A stretch of DNA of 64,000 nucleotides from Clostridium sp. HBUAS56010 (GTDB lineage: Bacteria; Bacillota; Clostridia; Lachnospirales; Lachnospiraceae). The notes beneath the pieces are model-generated. The model was given only the letters and a program-made list of their open reading frames with translations, made no database searches and had not been told where the DNA came from. Numbering within the stretch: position 1 is the first letter of the stretch; each line of letters opens with the position of its first letter. The position numbers and the translations under genes are program-made. The DNA is taken from assembly GCF_007115105.1 (NCBI RefSeq), contig NZ_SULJ01000007.1, positions 1 to 64,000 of the forward strand, written 5' to 3'. This document shows, piece after piece, positions 15,963 to 27,036 of this stretch.

Positions 15963-16589
15963 ATGAAAAAAGAATATGTGACCAGGGTATTGGAAAAACT
16001 GGATGAGATTTATGGTGTGAGGAAACAGGGATTTTATCATAAGCAGCTGTGGCAGTTGTTAGCAGCCATTATGCTTAGTGCCCAAAGTACGGATAAGCAG
16101 GTAGAAGAGGTGTTACCTCAGTTATTTATAAGATTTGAACAGGCAAAAGATATGGCAGATGCCTCTTTGGAGGAAATAGAAGATGCCATTCGTTCCATTG
16201 GGCTTTATAAAAATAAAGCCAGAAATTTAAAGAAATGCTGTCAGCAGATCGCAGAAGAATTTTCCGGTGAAGTACCAAAAGACATCGAAGGGCTGCTTAA
16301 ACTGGCAGGAGTAGGAAGAAAGACTGCCACTTTATTTTTGGCAGATTATTACGGAATACCCGGAGTTACCGTTGATACCCATGTATTCCGCATCTCAAAG
16401 CGGCTTGGGTGGGCAACTGGGAAGAATCCGGTACAAGTGGAATTGGAATTACAAAAAGTACTGCCGGAAGAACACTGGAACCGGATTAATTTTCAGTTGA
16501 TCTATCACGGAAGGGCAGTTTGTACAGCAAGAAGGGCAAAATGTGATGCGTGTGTGTTAGCAGATTGGTGTGAGAGGAAAATGGAATGA
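15963..16589 (+). CDS. nth: Endonuclease III
   Basis: 208 residues, the usual length. Helix-hairpin-helix LAGVGRKTA with catalytic Lys120, GPD-region Asp138 in VDTHVFR, and four cysteines C187-x6-C194-x2-C197-x5-C203 for the [4Fe-4S] cluster are all present. It removes oxidised pyrimidines from DNA and nicks the abasic site. The start ATG at 15963 follows AAGGAG. It is the second gene of a repair operon after EndoQ and is closed by a strong terminator. Confidence 0.97.
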   Translation: MKKEYVTRVLEKLDEIYGVRKQGFYHKQLWQLLAAIMLSAQSTDKQVEEVLPQLFIRFEQAKDMADASLEEIEDAIRSIGLYKNKARNLKKCCQQIAEEFSGEVPKDIEGLLKLAGVGRKTATLFLADYYGIPGVTVDTHVFRISKRLGWATGKNPVQVELELQKVLPEEHWNRINFQLIYHGRAVCTARRAKCDACVLADWCERKME

Positions 16590-16596
16590 TGTGAGG

Positions 16597-16645
16597 AAAA
16601 GCTATCCTCCCGGCAGTTTAGATGCCGGGAGGATAGCTTTTTCTA
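16597..16645 (+). terminator. Strong rho-independent terminator after nth
   Basis: A 19-bp perfect stem (16597-16615 with 16623-16641) with a GC-rich core CTCCCGGCA, a 7-base loop and a T run. Confidence 0.95.
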
Positions 16646-16666
16646 TTTTTGTTGTTGTCTTATCTT

Positions 16667-16695
16667 GTCTGGGGTCGCAGTACCCCTGCGGGTTT
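16667..16695 (+). repeat. Direct repeat copy 1 with internal hairpin
   Basis: 29-bp unit beginning GTCTGGGGTCG and ending GGGTTT, with GGGGT/ACCCC able to pair. It matches the second copy at 24 or 25 of 29 positions. Confidence 0.7.
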
Positions 16696-16733
16696 CAATC
16701 TCTTAAAAAGGATTCAAAAGATGCAGGTAAGCA

Positions 16734-16762
16734 GTCTGGGGTCGTAGGACCCCTGTGGCTTT
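16734..16762 (+). repeat. Direct repeat copy 2 with internal hairpin
   Basis: Second copy, 67 bp downstream of the first. GGGGTC and GACCCC form a 6-bp stem on a GTAG loop. The substitutions relative to copy 1 keep or strengthen the stem. Confidence 0.7.
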
Positions 16763-17015
16763 AAATCGTTATATGGAGCAAGTATCATCACTTGTTAAAT
16801 GTCTAGGGGCGTAATTTCATATGATTTATAATCAATCCCTGATAGTCCCGGCTCACCACAACTCCACTCTTTTCATCGGATTAATAAGGATCCCAGATAG
16901 ACAGGATCATAAGGTTATGGTAGAATGTGAACCAAGCCATATGTAGAATGAGGCCTGTCTGGCAATAAGCAGGATATTCTGTAATCAATTGCTGGAAAGA
17001 GGAGAGTCAACCATA

Positions 17016-17804
17016 ATGAATAAAAAATGCAGTATACAATATATAGTATTGACCTTTTCCATCGCCTACCTTGTTTCCGGGATGTTAATTGTTCTTGGAC
17101 AATCCGGATATACGGTTTATAATTGGGTTCATACATTTCAACAGTTCCTAATGAATATTCCCTTTTCCATCTATATTTTATCTCCGGCAATTGCTTCCTA
17201 TGTTGTTTTGAAAAAGAACAAGAAAGTAACTGGCTTAAAAGAATGGCTGAAAACAGTTTTCTATTTAAAAAATAGTGTATTTCTTTATTTGTTTGTCACT
17301 GCTGGGCTTGTACTGTATTTTGGAGTGCATATTGCAGTACTGGGGGGCGTGAAATTGGCACTTCCATTTTATACATTCTTCCTTTCCATTCCCGGAGGAA
17401 TAATTATTGGCGGTTTGGAGGAAGCGGGCTGGATGTATGTGTTACAGCCTGAGTTTGACAAGAAATACGGTTTTGTTCCAGCTTGTGTTTTCGTAGGAAT
17501 AATCTGGGCTTTCTGGCATATTCCGCTTTTCTTTATTCCAGGAACCAATCATTGTGCAGGAACCATTCATTTTTGGATGTTTCAAATACAGCTCATGTCA
17601 TTTAGTTTTTTTAGAGGAGCTGTTTATAGAATAGCGGGAAAAAGTTATGTGTTTGTGTTCCTGCTTTTTCATACCATGTTCAATGCAGTCTCACCGATAT
17701 TTGGCACTATGACTATGACATGGAGAGGAACGGTTGCAGCCAATTCCGTAATGATTCTTTTTTCAATCATAACGGTTATGATCCATAACAAGAGAAAAAG
17801 ATAA
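17016..17804 (+). CDS. CPBP-family intramembrane metalloprotease
   Basis: 262 residues from the ATG at 17016 (GAGGAGAG upstream), about seven membrane helices. The family motifs are all seen: GGLEEAGWMYVL (EExxxR-type motif with Met in place of Arg), WAFWHIPLFF (FxxxH) and HTMFNA (HxxxN). The Rce1-like glutamic proteases of this family process prenylated proteins in eukaryotes and are linked to bacteriocin immunity or peptide maturation in bacteria. No bacteriocin gene was found nearby, so the substrate is unknown. Confidence 0.88.
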   Translation: MNKKCSIQYIVLTFSIAYLVSGMLIVLGQSGYTVYNWVHTFQQFLMNIPFSIYILSPAIASYVVLKKNKKVTGLKEWLKTVFYLKNSVFLYLFVTAGLVLYFGVHIAVLGGVKLALPFYTFFLSIPGGIIIGGLEEAGWMYVLQPEFDKKYGFVPACVFVGIIWAFWHIPLFFIPGTNHCAGTIHFWMFQIQLMSFSFFRGAVYRIAGKSYVFVFLLFHTMFNAVSPIFGTMTMTWRGTVAANSVMILFSIITVMIHNKRKR

Positions 17805-17933
17805 TAGAATCACCCCCCGTTTTAGTATGTCTTGTCTGCCAATTGACATATAATAAAGCAGAAGAAGATGTCATGAATCAAAGGGGGAGTTTCGTTCACA
17901 TTTCACACCATTTAAGAAAGGAATTTTCTGATT

Positions 17934-18404
17934 ATGAAATTAATGTTTAAACAACGGTTTTTCTCATGGTTTGATAGTTATGACATCTATGATGAACAGG
18001 GAAATACTGTATTTACGGTAAAAGGAAAACTGGCATGGGGCCATAAACTGGAGATTTATGACAGACAAAATGTGCACCTGGGTACATTAACAGAACAAGT
18101 CCTTACATTTCTGCCCCGTTTTCATATTCAGATAAATGGAGAAACCATAGGAACAATTACAAAAGAATTCACTTTTTTTAAGCCTTCTTTTACTGTGGAT
18201 TGTAATGGATGGAAGGTGGAAGGAAGCTTTATGGAATGGGATTACCGCCTTCTTTCTTCTAATGGGAACATGGTTGCTTCCATCGAAAAACAACTGTTTA
18301 ACTTTACAGATACCTATATGATTGAAGTGTTTCACGAAACGGACGGTCTTTTGGCTCTCATGGTGGTATTGGCGATTGATGCAGTAAAATGTGATAAAAA
18401 TTAA
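17934..18404 (+). CDS. LURP-one-related family protein (YxjI-like)
   Basis: 156 residues, mostly beta strands, with the family's opening MFKQRFFSWFDSYDIYDEQG and the repeated pattern 'G..lg.i.k..' (LGTLTEQV, IGTITKEFTFFKP). The fold is that of tubby/scramblase-related proteins, a 12-strand barrel round a hydrophobic helix, here LLALMVVLAIDAV near the C-terminus. The function in bacteria is unknown. AAGAAAGGA precedes the ATG. It stands alone, with a weak terminator after it. Confidence 0.85.
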   Translation: MKLMFKQRFFSWFDSYDIYDEQGNTVFTVKGKLAWGHKLEIYDRQNVHLGTLTEQVLTFLPRFHIQINGETIGTITKEFTFFKPSFTVDCNGWKVEGSFMEWDYRLLSSNGNMVASIEKQLFNFTDTYMIEVFHETDGLLALMVVLAIDAVKCDKN

Positions 18405-18833
18405 TAACAAATCGTTTACTTTGGAAGATCTTCTTTTATAAATATTAAAAGAACCAGTTTTTTTCTGTATTTCTTAAGGATTTTCTCAAAAACCCTTAAT
18501 ATTATCAAGAAAGTTCCGATCTATTCATAGATGGGTTCTTTCAATTCATAGAAATGTGTGAGAATTTTAGTATTTAACGTCAATTGTTTTCATATGCAAA
18601 TTCAGTTCTCTGTGTTTGCGCCTTAAAGTGAACTTGCAGCCTGCATTTGTTTTCGTAAAATTACAGGCAGCATTCTGTTCCAATCATTCAGAAAAGAAAC
18701 AAGATATATGATTTAAACGTATGAAAGCTTCTTACAGACATGGATTTTCATTGCCTGTTATATCAGACGCATCTTGATGAGTTAAAATTCAGAGAATATT
18801 AAGAAAACTAAAAATAATATCCTGGAAAATCTA

Positions 18834-18975
18834 TGTTAAAATAAATAAAAAGGGATTCAGAAATAGCAGAATGATGAATTCCGACAGAAGAGAAAAGAAA
18901 CGTTTCAGCCAGGGTGATTTTATGTACTCAGCCTGACTGCAGTCATCTTGTTGATAACCTGCAGTCAGGCTTTTT
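18834..18975 (+). ncRNA. Candidate small RNA ending at an orphan terminator
   Basis: A -10-like TTAAAAT (about 18834) precedes GGGATTCAG...TGAATTCC, a potential stem, and the transcript would end at the 13-bp stem AGCCTGACTGCAG/CTGCAGTCAGGCT (18930-18942, 18959-18971) plus TTTTT. No frame with a ribosome binding site lies inside. No known RNA family was recognised, and the promoter is weak. Confidence 0.35.
18930..18975 (+). terminator. Orphan rho-independent terminator
   Basis: A perfect 13-bp stem over a 16-base loop, followed by five T's, 525 bp downstream of the nearest plus-strand stop codon. Confidence 0.88.
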
Positions 18976-19107
18976 CCGGGATTAAATTCTAATATTTTAA
19001 TTTTATTGGAGATTTGTGTGATTGGCAGGTGTAAAGTTATTAGTCAGTGGGGGTATCAGGTGTAAAATTGTTTGAAATAAGTAATTAAAATGAGTATGGA
19101 GGAGTAA

Positions 19108-19509
19108 ATGGAGTACAGTAAAAGAAAACAGGGCGTTCGTTTTGCTATATTTGGAGTATTTCTTTTAGTTGCAGCAATTCTTGTATTATTTCAGGTATTT
19201 CGAACCAGAACAAAACCTATTTTTGATGAAAAGGTTACAACAACTTTTTATGCAAAAACCAGCGTTGGAACGGTTTTGGAATTGAAGCCGGAAAATTATT
19301 TTTCCCCAGAAATATACGATTACAAGAAATTTTCGTTTGATGTATCCAGGTGTGACTGGAATACAGCAGGATCTTACCGCGTACCAGTACTTTACGAGGG
19401 ACATGAGACGAATTGTGTTGTTCAGGTTCAAGTAGGAGATCTGGCAGGAAAAGAAGAAAAAGAAACAGAAACCATTAACGGAAATACGGCGATTACAGGC
19501 ATAAATTAA
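19108..19509 (+). CDS. Membrane-anchored protein with an Ig-like extracellular domain
   Basis: 133 residues. A basic N-terminus (EYSKRKQGVR) and a membrane helix at about 13-30 (FAIFGVFLLVAAILVLF) anchor a roughly 70-residue beta domain: KTSVGTVLELKPENYF, DVSRCDWNTAGSYRVPVLYEG, then VVQVQVGD. The 'tsVGTpldl...Ydvs.v.tgTaGtY.V...' pattern resembles bacterial Ig-like modules. A short acidic tail follows. The start ATG has GGAGGAG. The Nudix gene begins 14 bp later. The role is unknown. Confidence 0.7.
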   Translation: MEYSKRKQGVRFAIFGVFLLVAAILVLFQVFRTRTKPIFDEKVTTTFYAKTSVGTVLELKPENYFSPEIYDYKKFSFDVSRCDWNTAGSYRVPVLYEGHETNCVVQVQVGDLAGKEEKETETINGNTAITGIN

Positions 19510-19523
19510 GAAGGGAACAGGCA

Positions 19524-20015
19524 ATGGCGTATAAAAATCTTACCACCCTTTGTTACGTTGAGCAGGAGAACCAGTATCTGATGCTGCATCGGATCAAAAA
19601 GAAGCATGATGTAAATCAGGATAAATGGATTGGCGTAGGCGGACATTTTGAAGCTGGCGAAAGCCCGGAGGATTGTCTTTTGAGGGAAGTGAAAGAAGAG
19701 ACAGGGCTGACTCTCTTATCCTATCGGCAAAGAGGAATAATAACCTTTGTCTCCGATCAGTATCCTGATGAATATATGTTTCTGTATACTTCCGACCAGT
19801 ACCAGGGAGATTTGGCAGAGTGTGAAGAAGGACAACTGGAATGGGTAAACAAAGACCATATTTCTAAGCTTCCGCTTTGGGAAGGGGATAGAATCTTTTT
19901 CCAACTTCTGAGAGAAGAAATTCCTTTCTTTTCTTTAAAACTTCAATATGCGGGAGAGAAGTTATCCGCCGCATATCTTAATGGAATTCCGATGGAACAT
20001 AAAAAAATGGATTGA
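19524..20015 (+). CDS. Nudix hydrolase (MutT/8-oxo-dGTPase type)
   Basis: 163 residues with a full Nudix box: G-x5-E-x7-REVKEETGL (about residues 34-56, GHFEAGES ... LLREVKEETGL). The pattern of WIGVGGHFE and LYTSDQYQGDL matches the small MutT-like pyrophosphohydrolases that clean oxidised nucleotides. It lies 14 bp after the Ig-like membrane gene and behind AAGGGAA. The exact substrate cannot be told. Confidence 0.9.
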   Translation: MAYKNLTTLCYVEQENQYLMLHRIKKKHDVNQDKWIGVGGHFEAGESPEDCLLREVKEETGLTLLSYRQRGIITFVSDQYPDEYMFLYTSDQYQGDLAECEEGQLEWVNKDHISKLPLWEGDRIFFQLLREEIPFFSLKLQYAGEKLSAAYLNGIPMEHKKMD

Positions 20016-20328
20016 CCCCGTCATTTTTTCATGGTATATTTGAAAAAGACTAAGAATAGGAAGTGTGTGAATGTTAATTGTATCAAAACATGGAGCGTAA
20101 AGTAGTTTTATATTGAGAACAGGCATCATGAAAGGAGAATGAAGATTTCTCTTTTTATTTGTGTACCTGTTTTGCCCATGAAGATACAAAGCAGACCAGA
20201 TAGGTTAGAAGCCTGAGAGATGTCGATTTGTGATCTCACAGGTTTTTTTGTTGTTTAAAATGGCAGACTGCGGTTATGCTCCATGAATTTTAGGAATCTT
20301 GATGATGAATAAAAACAGGGAGAAAGAC
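20016..20328. other. Intergenic region before the MutS2-like gene
   Basis: About 310 bp. The only supported element is the terminator at 20212-20249. A 25-codon frame (20139-20216) runs into it but has a ribosome binding site only one base from its ATG, so it is not called. Confidence 0.5.
20212..20249 (+). terminator. Rho-independent terminator
   Basis: CCTGAGAGAT (20212-20221) pairs with ATCTCACAGG (20232-20242) apart from one internal mismatch, followed by seven T's. It lies about 200 bp after the Nudix stop and 80 bp before the MutS2-like start. Confidence 0.75.
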
Positions 20329-22248
20329 ATGGATCACACATTTCAGACATTAGAATTTTATAAAATATTAGAAGTATTAGAAGGTTTTTCACATACAGAA
20401 GCAGCAAAAGAGCAGATCAGGAATTTAACTCCATCCAGAAAAGAAAGCCAGGTACGAAAAGATCTCAGGGACACCACAGAAGCAAGGATTATACTGGACC
20501 GCATGGGTATTCCACCGGCTGTGGCAATGAAAGATCTTACCGATATAATCGTGACTGCAAAACAAGGAGGCTGCCTGCAGGCTGGAGAACTGGAACAAAT
20601 GGGAGCAATGCTTACAGGTGTGAAGCGTTTAAAAGAGTTTTTGAACCGGTGTAAGAATTTAGAAGTGAGCCTGGCATATTACGAATTGGATTTAGACCCT
20701 CTTTCAGAGCTATCCCAATTGATCTATGAAAGCATTCGAAACGGAAGAGTGGAAGACTATGCCAGCAGAACCTTAAAAAATCTTCGTCAGGAGATTGGAA
20801 AGGTGGAAGAACGGCTGCGGGCAAAGACAGAAAGCATTTTGAGGAAAAATAAAAAGTATTTTTCAGACTCGTTTATAACCATAAAAAACGGCAGAACCTG
20901 CCTCCCCGTAAAGAAGGATTATAAATCCATGGTTCCAGGCAGTGTCATCGACCAGTCCGCCACAGGAGCTACTTTATTCATAGAACCAGCCGCTGTTTCC
21001 ATGCTCAACGGAGAATTGGAGCAGTTAAGAATTGAAGAGGAGAATGAGGTCAGGAGAATTCTCTATACACTGACCGGAGTTGTGGAAGAAAATCTTCCGG
21101 TCCTGGAGAAAAACAAGCATTATTTAGAAAAACTGGATTTTTTATTTGCAAAAGGGCAGTTGAGTTTAGAAATGAATGGAATCCAGCCCTCTATTAATAC
21201 GGAACGGTATATTCAGATTATCCAAGGGCGTCATCCGTTAATGGATGCCAGTACTGCAGTGCCTCTTACCTTTGAGATAGGAAAGACAGAACAGGGAATC
21301 ATTATTACAGGACCAAACACAGGAGGAAAAACTGTATCCATTAAGACCGTTGGTCTATTCTGCCTTATGGCGCAGTGCGGGCTTCATGTTCCCTGTGAGC
21401 AGGCAGATCTTTGTATGAACAGTCAGGTGCTTTGCGATATTGGAGATGGACAGAATATTACAGAGAATTTATCCACATTTTCGGCTCATATTTCCAATGT
21501 AATGAGGATTCTGGACGCTGTGAATAAAGAAAGTCTGGTAATTATGGATGAACTGGGTTCCGGTACAGATCCTGCGGAAGGGATGGGAATTGCAATCGCA
21601 ATTCTGGAAGAACTGCGGTTAAGAGGCTGTCTGTTTTTGACCACAACTCACTACCCTGAGGTTAAGACCTACGCCAGAGAGACCAAAGGCGTGACCAATG
21701 CACGCATGGCTTTTGACAAAAATACGTTAGAACCTCTTTACCTGATGGAAATAGGAGAAGCAGGGGAAAGCTGTGCACTTGCTATTGCAAAAAGGCTTGG
21801 AATGCCGGAAGAAATGGTAGAAAAGGCAAGAGCGTATGCTTATGGGAACTGGAAAGAAGGGAAGAGTCAGGAAAAATTCAGCCTGCAGCAAACCGGTCAT
21901 TACCCATCAAAAGGTCCGTCCATAGAAAAAGACAAAAAGCCAATTACGAATAAAAATGAGATGGAACAATTATTCTCCATCGGTGACAGTGTCCTTGTCT
22001 ATCCGGATAAAAAGAAGGGAATTGTCTGTAAGACAGTCAATGAAAAAGGAATGATACAGATTCAGATGCCTGATAAAAAAATCTGGCTCAACCAGAAACG
22101 TGTTAAGCTTTTAGTCCGTTCTGCACAACTGTATCCGGAGAATTATGATTTTTCCATAATATTTGATACGGTTGCGAACAGAAAAGCAAGGCATAAGATG
22201 GAAAAAGGCTATCAGGAGGGCTTGGAGATCAGACAGGATGAGAAGTAA
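20329..22248 (+). CDS. MutS2-like ATPase without Smr domain
   Basis: 639 residues from the ATG at 20329 (AGGGAGA upstream). The core is MutS2-like: N-terminal DHTFQTLEFYKILE and EGFSHTEAAKEQI, a long coiled-coil clamp, then the ATPase with Walker A GPNTGGKTVSIKTVGL, LSTFSAHISNV, Walker B VIMDELGSGTDPAEG and TTHYPEVKTYA. MutS2 proper is about 780-790 residues and ends in a Smr endonuclease domain; this one ends soon after a KOW-like segment (SIGDSVLVYPDKKKGIV). It may act in recombination control or ribosome rescue as a paralogue, without nuclease. Confidence 0.9.
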   Translation: MDHTFQTLEFYKILEVLEGFSHTEAAKEQIRNLTPSRKESQVRKDLRDTTEARIILDRMGIPPAVAMKDLTDIIVTAKQGGCLQAGELEQMGAMLTGVKRLKEFLNRCKNLEVSLAYYELDLDPLSELSQLIYESIRNGRVEDYASRTLKNLRQEIGKVEERLRAKTESILRKNKKYFSDSFITIKNGRTCLPVKKDYKSMVPGSVIDQSATGATLFIEPAAVSMLNGELEQLRIEEENEVRRILYTLTGVVEENLPVLEKNKHYLEKLDFLFAKGQLSLEMNGIQPSINTERYIQIIQGRHPLMDASTAVPLTFEIGKTEQGIIITGPNTGGKTVSIKTVGLFCLMAQCGLHVPCEQADLCMNSQVLCDIGDGQNITENLSTFSAHISNVMRILDAVNKESLVIMDELGSGTDPAEGMGIAIAILEELRLRGCLFLTTTHYPEVKTYARETKGVTNARMAFDKNTLEPLYLMEIGEAGESCALAIAKRLGMPEEMVEKARAYAYGNWKEGKSQEKFSLQQTGHYPSKGPSIEKDKKPITNKNEMEQLFSIGDSVLVYPDKKKGIVCKTVNEKGMIQIQMPDKKIWLNQKRVKLLVRSAQLYPENYDFSIIFDTVANRKARHKMEKGYQEGLEIRQDEK

Positions 22249-22269
22249 GCCCTCCCCAAAAGCAAATGA

Positions 22270-22878
22270 TTATGTAGGTTCACAGTCTTTGACTTCGTCT
22301 TCGGTTTCCTCTGCCTCACAGTCCTCTTCGGAACTGTGATATTCCGCAGACTGGATAAAGGAATCCTGATTTAATTCAGCCAGAATAAACCGGAATATTT
22401 CTACATGGCACAGTTCATCGGCAATGATCCGGTTTAAGAGGGCTTTAATGTTGCAATCGTCAATCCACTGAGCCTGATTTTGATATTTTTTAATGGCCTC
22501 CAACTCTCCGTTTAATGCGTTAGAAACCAGAGCACCGATTCTGGTGGGGTAGCGATTGCAGCCGGGGGACCAGTACTGCATCCGTCCATTTTGATAGCTC
22601 CATAATCTGGGATCTGTTCCCAGCATTATGGAGAGTTCCCCAAATATATTTAGATGGTGCATCTCCACTATGCTGATTTTATGGAAACATTCCGCAATGT
22701 CGGGGAAATAGCTTTTTGTAAGGATGCTGTTGTAAACATAAAGGCTGATCGCGGACATTTCTGAATTACAGGCTCCTATATTAGAAAGCATGGCAGCCGC
22801 ATACTGCCTGTTCTGAGCCTCGATTTCCACAGGAGGCCAGGGGGAATTGTCCGCATACACCAAAGATGATAAGTCCAT
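22270..22878 (-). CDS. Ferritin-like diiron protein
   Basis: 202 residues. The four-helix bundle carries a carboxylate and ExxH pattern: NSEMSAISLY (about residue 39), EMHH (72-75), GELEAIKKY (about 125) and DELCHVEIF (about 155-163), the ligands of a diiron or dimanganese site. The last 25 residues are an acidic tail with Glu/Asp repeats. Relatives include rubrerythrin-type and spore-coat manganese-catalase-type proteins, so a peroxide or metal role is likely (inference). The start ATG has GAGGTG. It is convergent with the MutS2-like gene. Confidence 0.8.
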   Translation of the reverse strand: MDLSSLVYADNSPWPPVEIEAQNRQYAAAMLSNIGACNSEMSAISLYVYNSILTKSYFPDIAECFHKISIVEMHHLNIFGELSIMLGTDPRLWSYQNGRMQYWSPGCNRYPTRIGALVSNALNGELEAIKKYQNQAQWIDDCNIKALLNRIIADELCHVEIFRFILAELNQDSFIQSAEYHSSEEDCEAEETEDEVKDCEPT

Positions 22879-22967
22879 AAGACACCTCGTTTTACTTATT
22901 CTCTAAAATATATCCATAAGATGTCTTAGTATGACTGAAAACGAAAGAAAAAGGAGACAACATAAAG

Positions 22968-23546
22968 ATGGACAAGATAAAACAGTTAATGGAATCAGTG
23001 GAACATTTCCAGCCAATGAATGAACAGGAGAAAAAGGATAAGGAGCGGATTCTTGTCTATCTCCATCAGGGAGATTCCTGCTTTTACCGGGAAAATGAAG
23101 AGGCTCACTTTTCATCCTCCGGCTGGGTGGTGAATGAAGCTAGGAATAAAGTTTTAATGGCGTATCATAATATCTATGACTCATGGGCGTGGACCGGAGG
23201 TCATGCAGATGGAGAAACGGATCTCTTATATGTAGCCATGAAAGAGGCACAGGAGGAGACTGGAATTAAAGTTGTGACTCCGGTTTTGGAAGATATCTTT
23301 TCCCTGGAAATCCTCACGGTAAACGGACATGAAAAAAAGGGCGTGTATGTTCCGTCCCATCTTCACCTTAATATAACCTATCTGCTGGAAGCCGATGACA
23401 GGCAGGAAATTCATAAAAAAGAAGATGAGAACAGTGGAGTGGGCTGGTTTGGGCTGGAGGAATGTTTGCAAATTGTGAGAGAACCGTGGATGAAAGAACG
23501 TATTTACCAAAAACTAATTCAGAAAGTACAGAATATTGCTTATTAA
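22968..23546 (+). CDS. Nudix hydrolase
   Basis: 192 residues. The Nudix box is GGHADGE, seven residues, then KEAQEETGI (about residues 72-95), with Lys in place of the usual Arg; the catalytic glutamates remain. The long N-terminal helix (residues 1-35, MESVEHFQPMNEQEKKD) and WAWTGGHADG recall the NUDIX proteins that resemble isopentenyl-diphosphate isomerases. The substrate is unknown. AAGGAGAC precedes the ATG; it is divergent from the ferritin-like gene. Confidence 0.88.
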   Translation: MDKIKQLMESVEHFQPMNEQEKKDKERILVYLHQGDSCFYRENEEAHFSSSGWVVNEARNKVLMAYHNIYDSWAWTGGHADGETDLLYVAMKEAQEETGIKVVTPVLEDIFSLEILTVNGHEKKGVYVPSHLHLNITYLLEADDRQEIHKKEDENSGVGWFGLEECLQIVREPWMKERIYQKLIQKVQNIAY

Positions 23547-23659
23547 CAGAAAACTTTAAATAAAAGTAGAATTGGTTGTTTTATTTTTCCTGATTATGTT
23601 TTATAATAGAAGCAGCTAATAAATGCAGTTTTGCCCAATAGAACAGTGAGGTGGTAGAT

Positions 23660-23995
23660 ATGAAGATTATTTATGCAATCGTCAGTTCCGATGATGGAAA
23701 CCGGGTGACCGATGCCCTGAATGAACACCATTACAGTGTGACAAAACTTGCCACAACAGGCGGCTTTTTAAAGAAAGGCAACACAACTCTCATGATTGGT
23801 ACGGAAGATGAGCAGGTAGAAGAGGTCATTGATCTGATTAAAGATACTTGCGGAAAACGCCAGACCATAACCACAAATGTTCCTGCCCCCAATCTGGCAT
23901 CTGTATCATCATCATTTATGATGATGCCAATGACCGTAGAACTGGGCGGAGCTACTATATTTGTAACAGATGTTGAAAGATTTGAAAAAATTTGA
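23660..23995 (+). CDS. darA: Cyclic-di-AMP receptor DarA/PstA
   Basis: 111 residues of a PII-like protein, starting MKIIYAIVSSDDGNRV at 23660 (GAGGTGG upstream). The family's long loop (B-loop: ATTGGFLKKGNTTLMIG) and the C-terminal beta hairpin VELGGATIFVTDVERFEKI are clear. DarA trimers bind c-di-AMP, the second messenger for potassium and osmotic balance; the effector target is not settled. It stands just upstream of the deo operon, separated by a terminator. Confidence 0.92.
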   Translation: MKIIYAIVSSDDGNRVTDALNEHHYSVTKLATTGGFLKKGNTTLMIGTEDEQVEEVIDLIKDTCGKRQTITTNVPAPNLASVSSSFMMMPMTVELGGATIFVTDVERFEKI

Positions 23996-24005
23996 TGAAC
24001 TGGGA

Positions 24006-24031
24006 GAGGGATTGCACAGCAATCCCTTTTC
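24006..24031 (+). terminator. Terminator between darA and deoB
   Basis: GAGGGATTGC and GCAATCCCTTTT form a 9-10 bp stem with an ACA loop and a short T run, 10 bp after the darA stop and 19 bp before the deoB start. It may act as an attenuator if transcription of the deo genes begins upstream. Confidence 0.65.
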
Positions 24032-24049
24032 GTAACAGGAGGAATGAAT

Positions 24050-27013
<2,964 letters not shown>

Positions 27014-27036
27014 TGAACAGAAAGGAATGAAATTCA

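Larger units (their letters stand above)
16642..17015. other. Intergenic region with two hairpin repeats
   Basis: About 370 bp with no supportable gene. It holds the repeat pair annotated at 16667-16762; the rest (16763-17015) shows no promoter or structure I could support beyond the ribosome binding site of the next gene. Confidence 0.6.
18405..19107. other. 703-bp non-coding region
   Basis: No frame looks coding. It contains an AT-rich terminator candidate at 18431-18464 (TTCTTTTA/TAAAAGAA then CCAG and T's), an imperfect hairpin at 18509-18542 (GAAAG...CTTTC arms), and a strong terminator at 18930-18975 that no annotated gene needs. The last feature suggests a small RNA ending there. Confidence 0.6.

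Noticed and set aside
16667-16762. CRISPR array
   Set aside because: There are only two imperfect copies with a single spacer-like gap, each with a strong internal hairpin, and no cas genes are in the window.
18834-18975. Known riboswitch class (c-di-GMP, purine, preQ1, THF)
   Set aside because: None of the conserved core sequences I know for these classes is present, and the nearest downstream gene is a membrane Ig-like protein 130 bp away.
20139-20216. A 25-codon leader peptide ending inside the terminator upstream of the MutS2-like gene
   Set aside because: AAGGAG is only one base from the ATG, the composition shows no regulatory codon run, and no competing hairpin was found.
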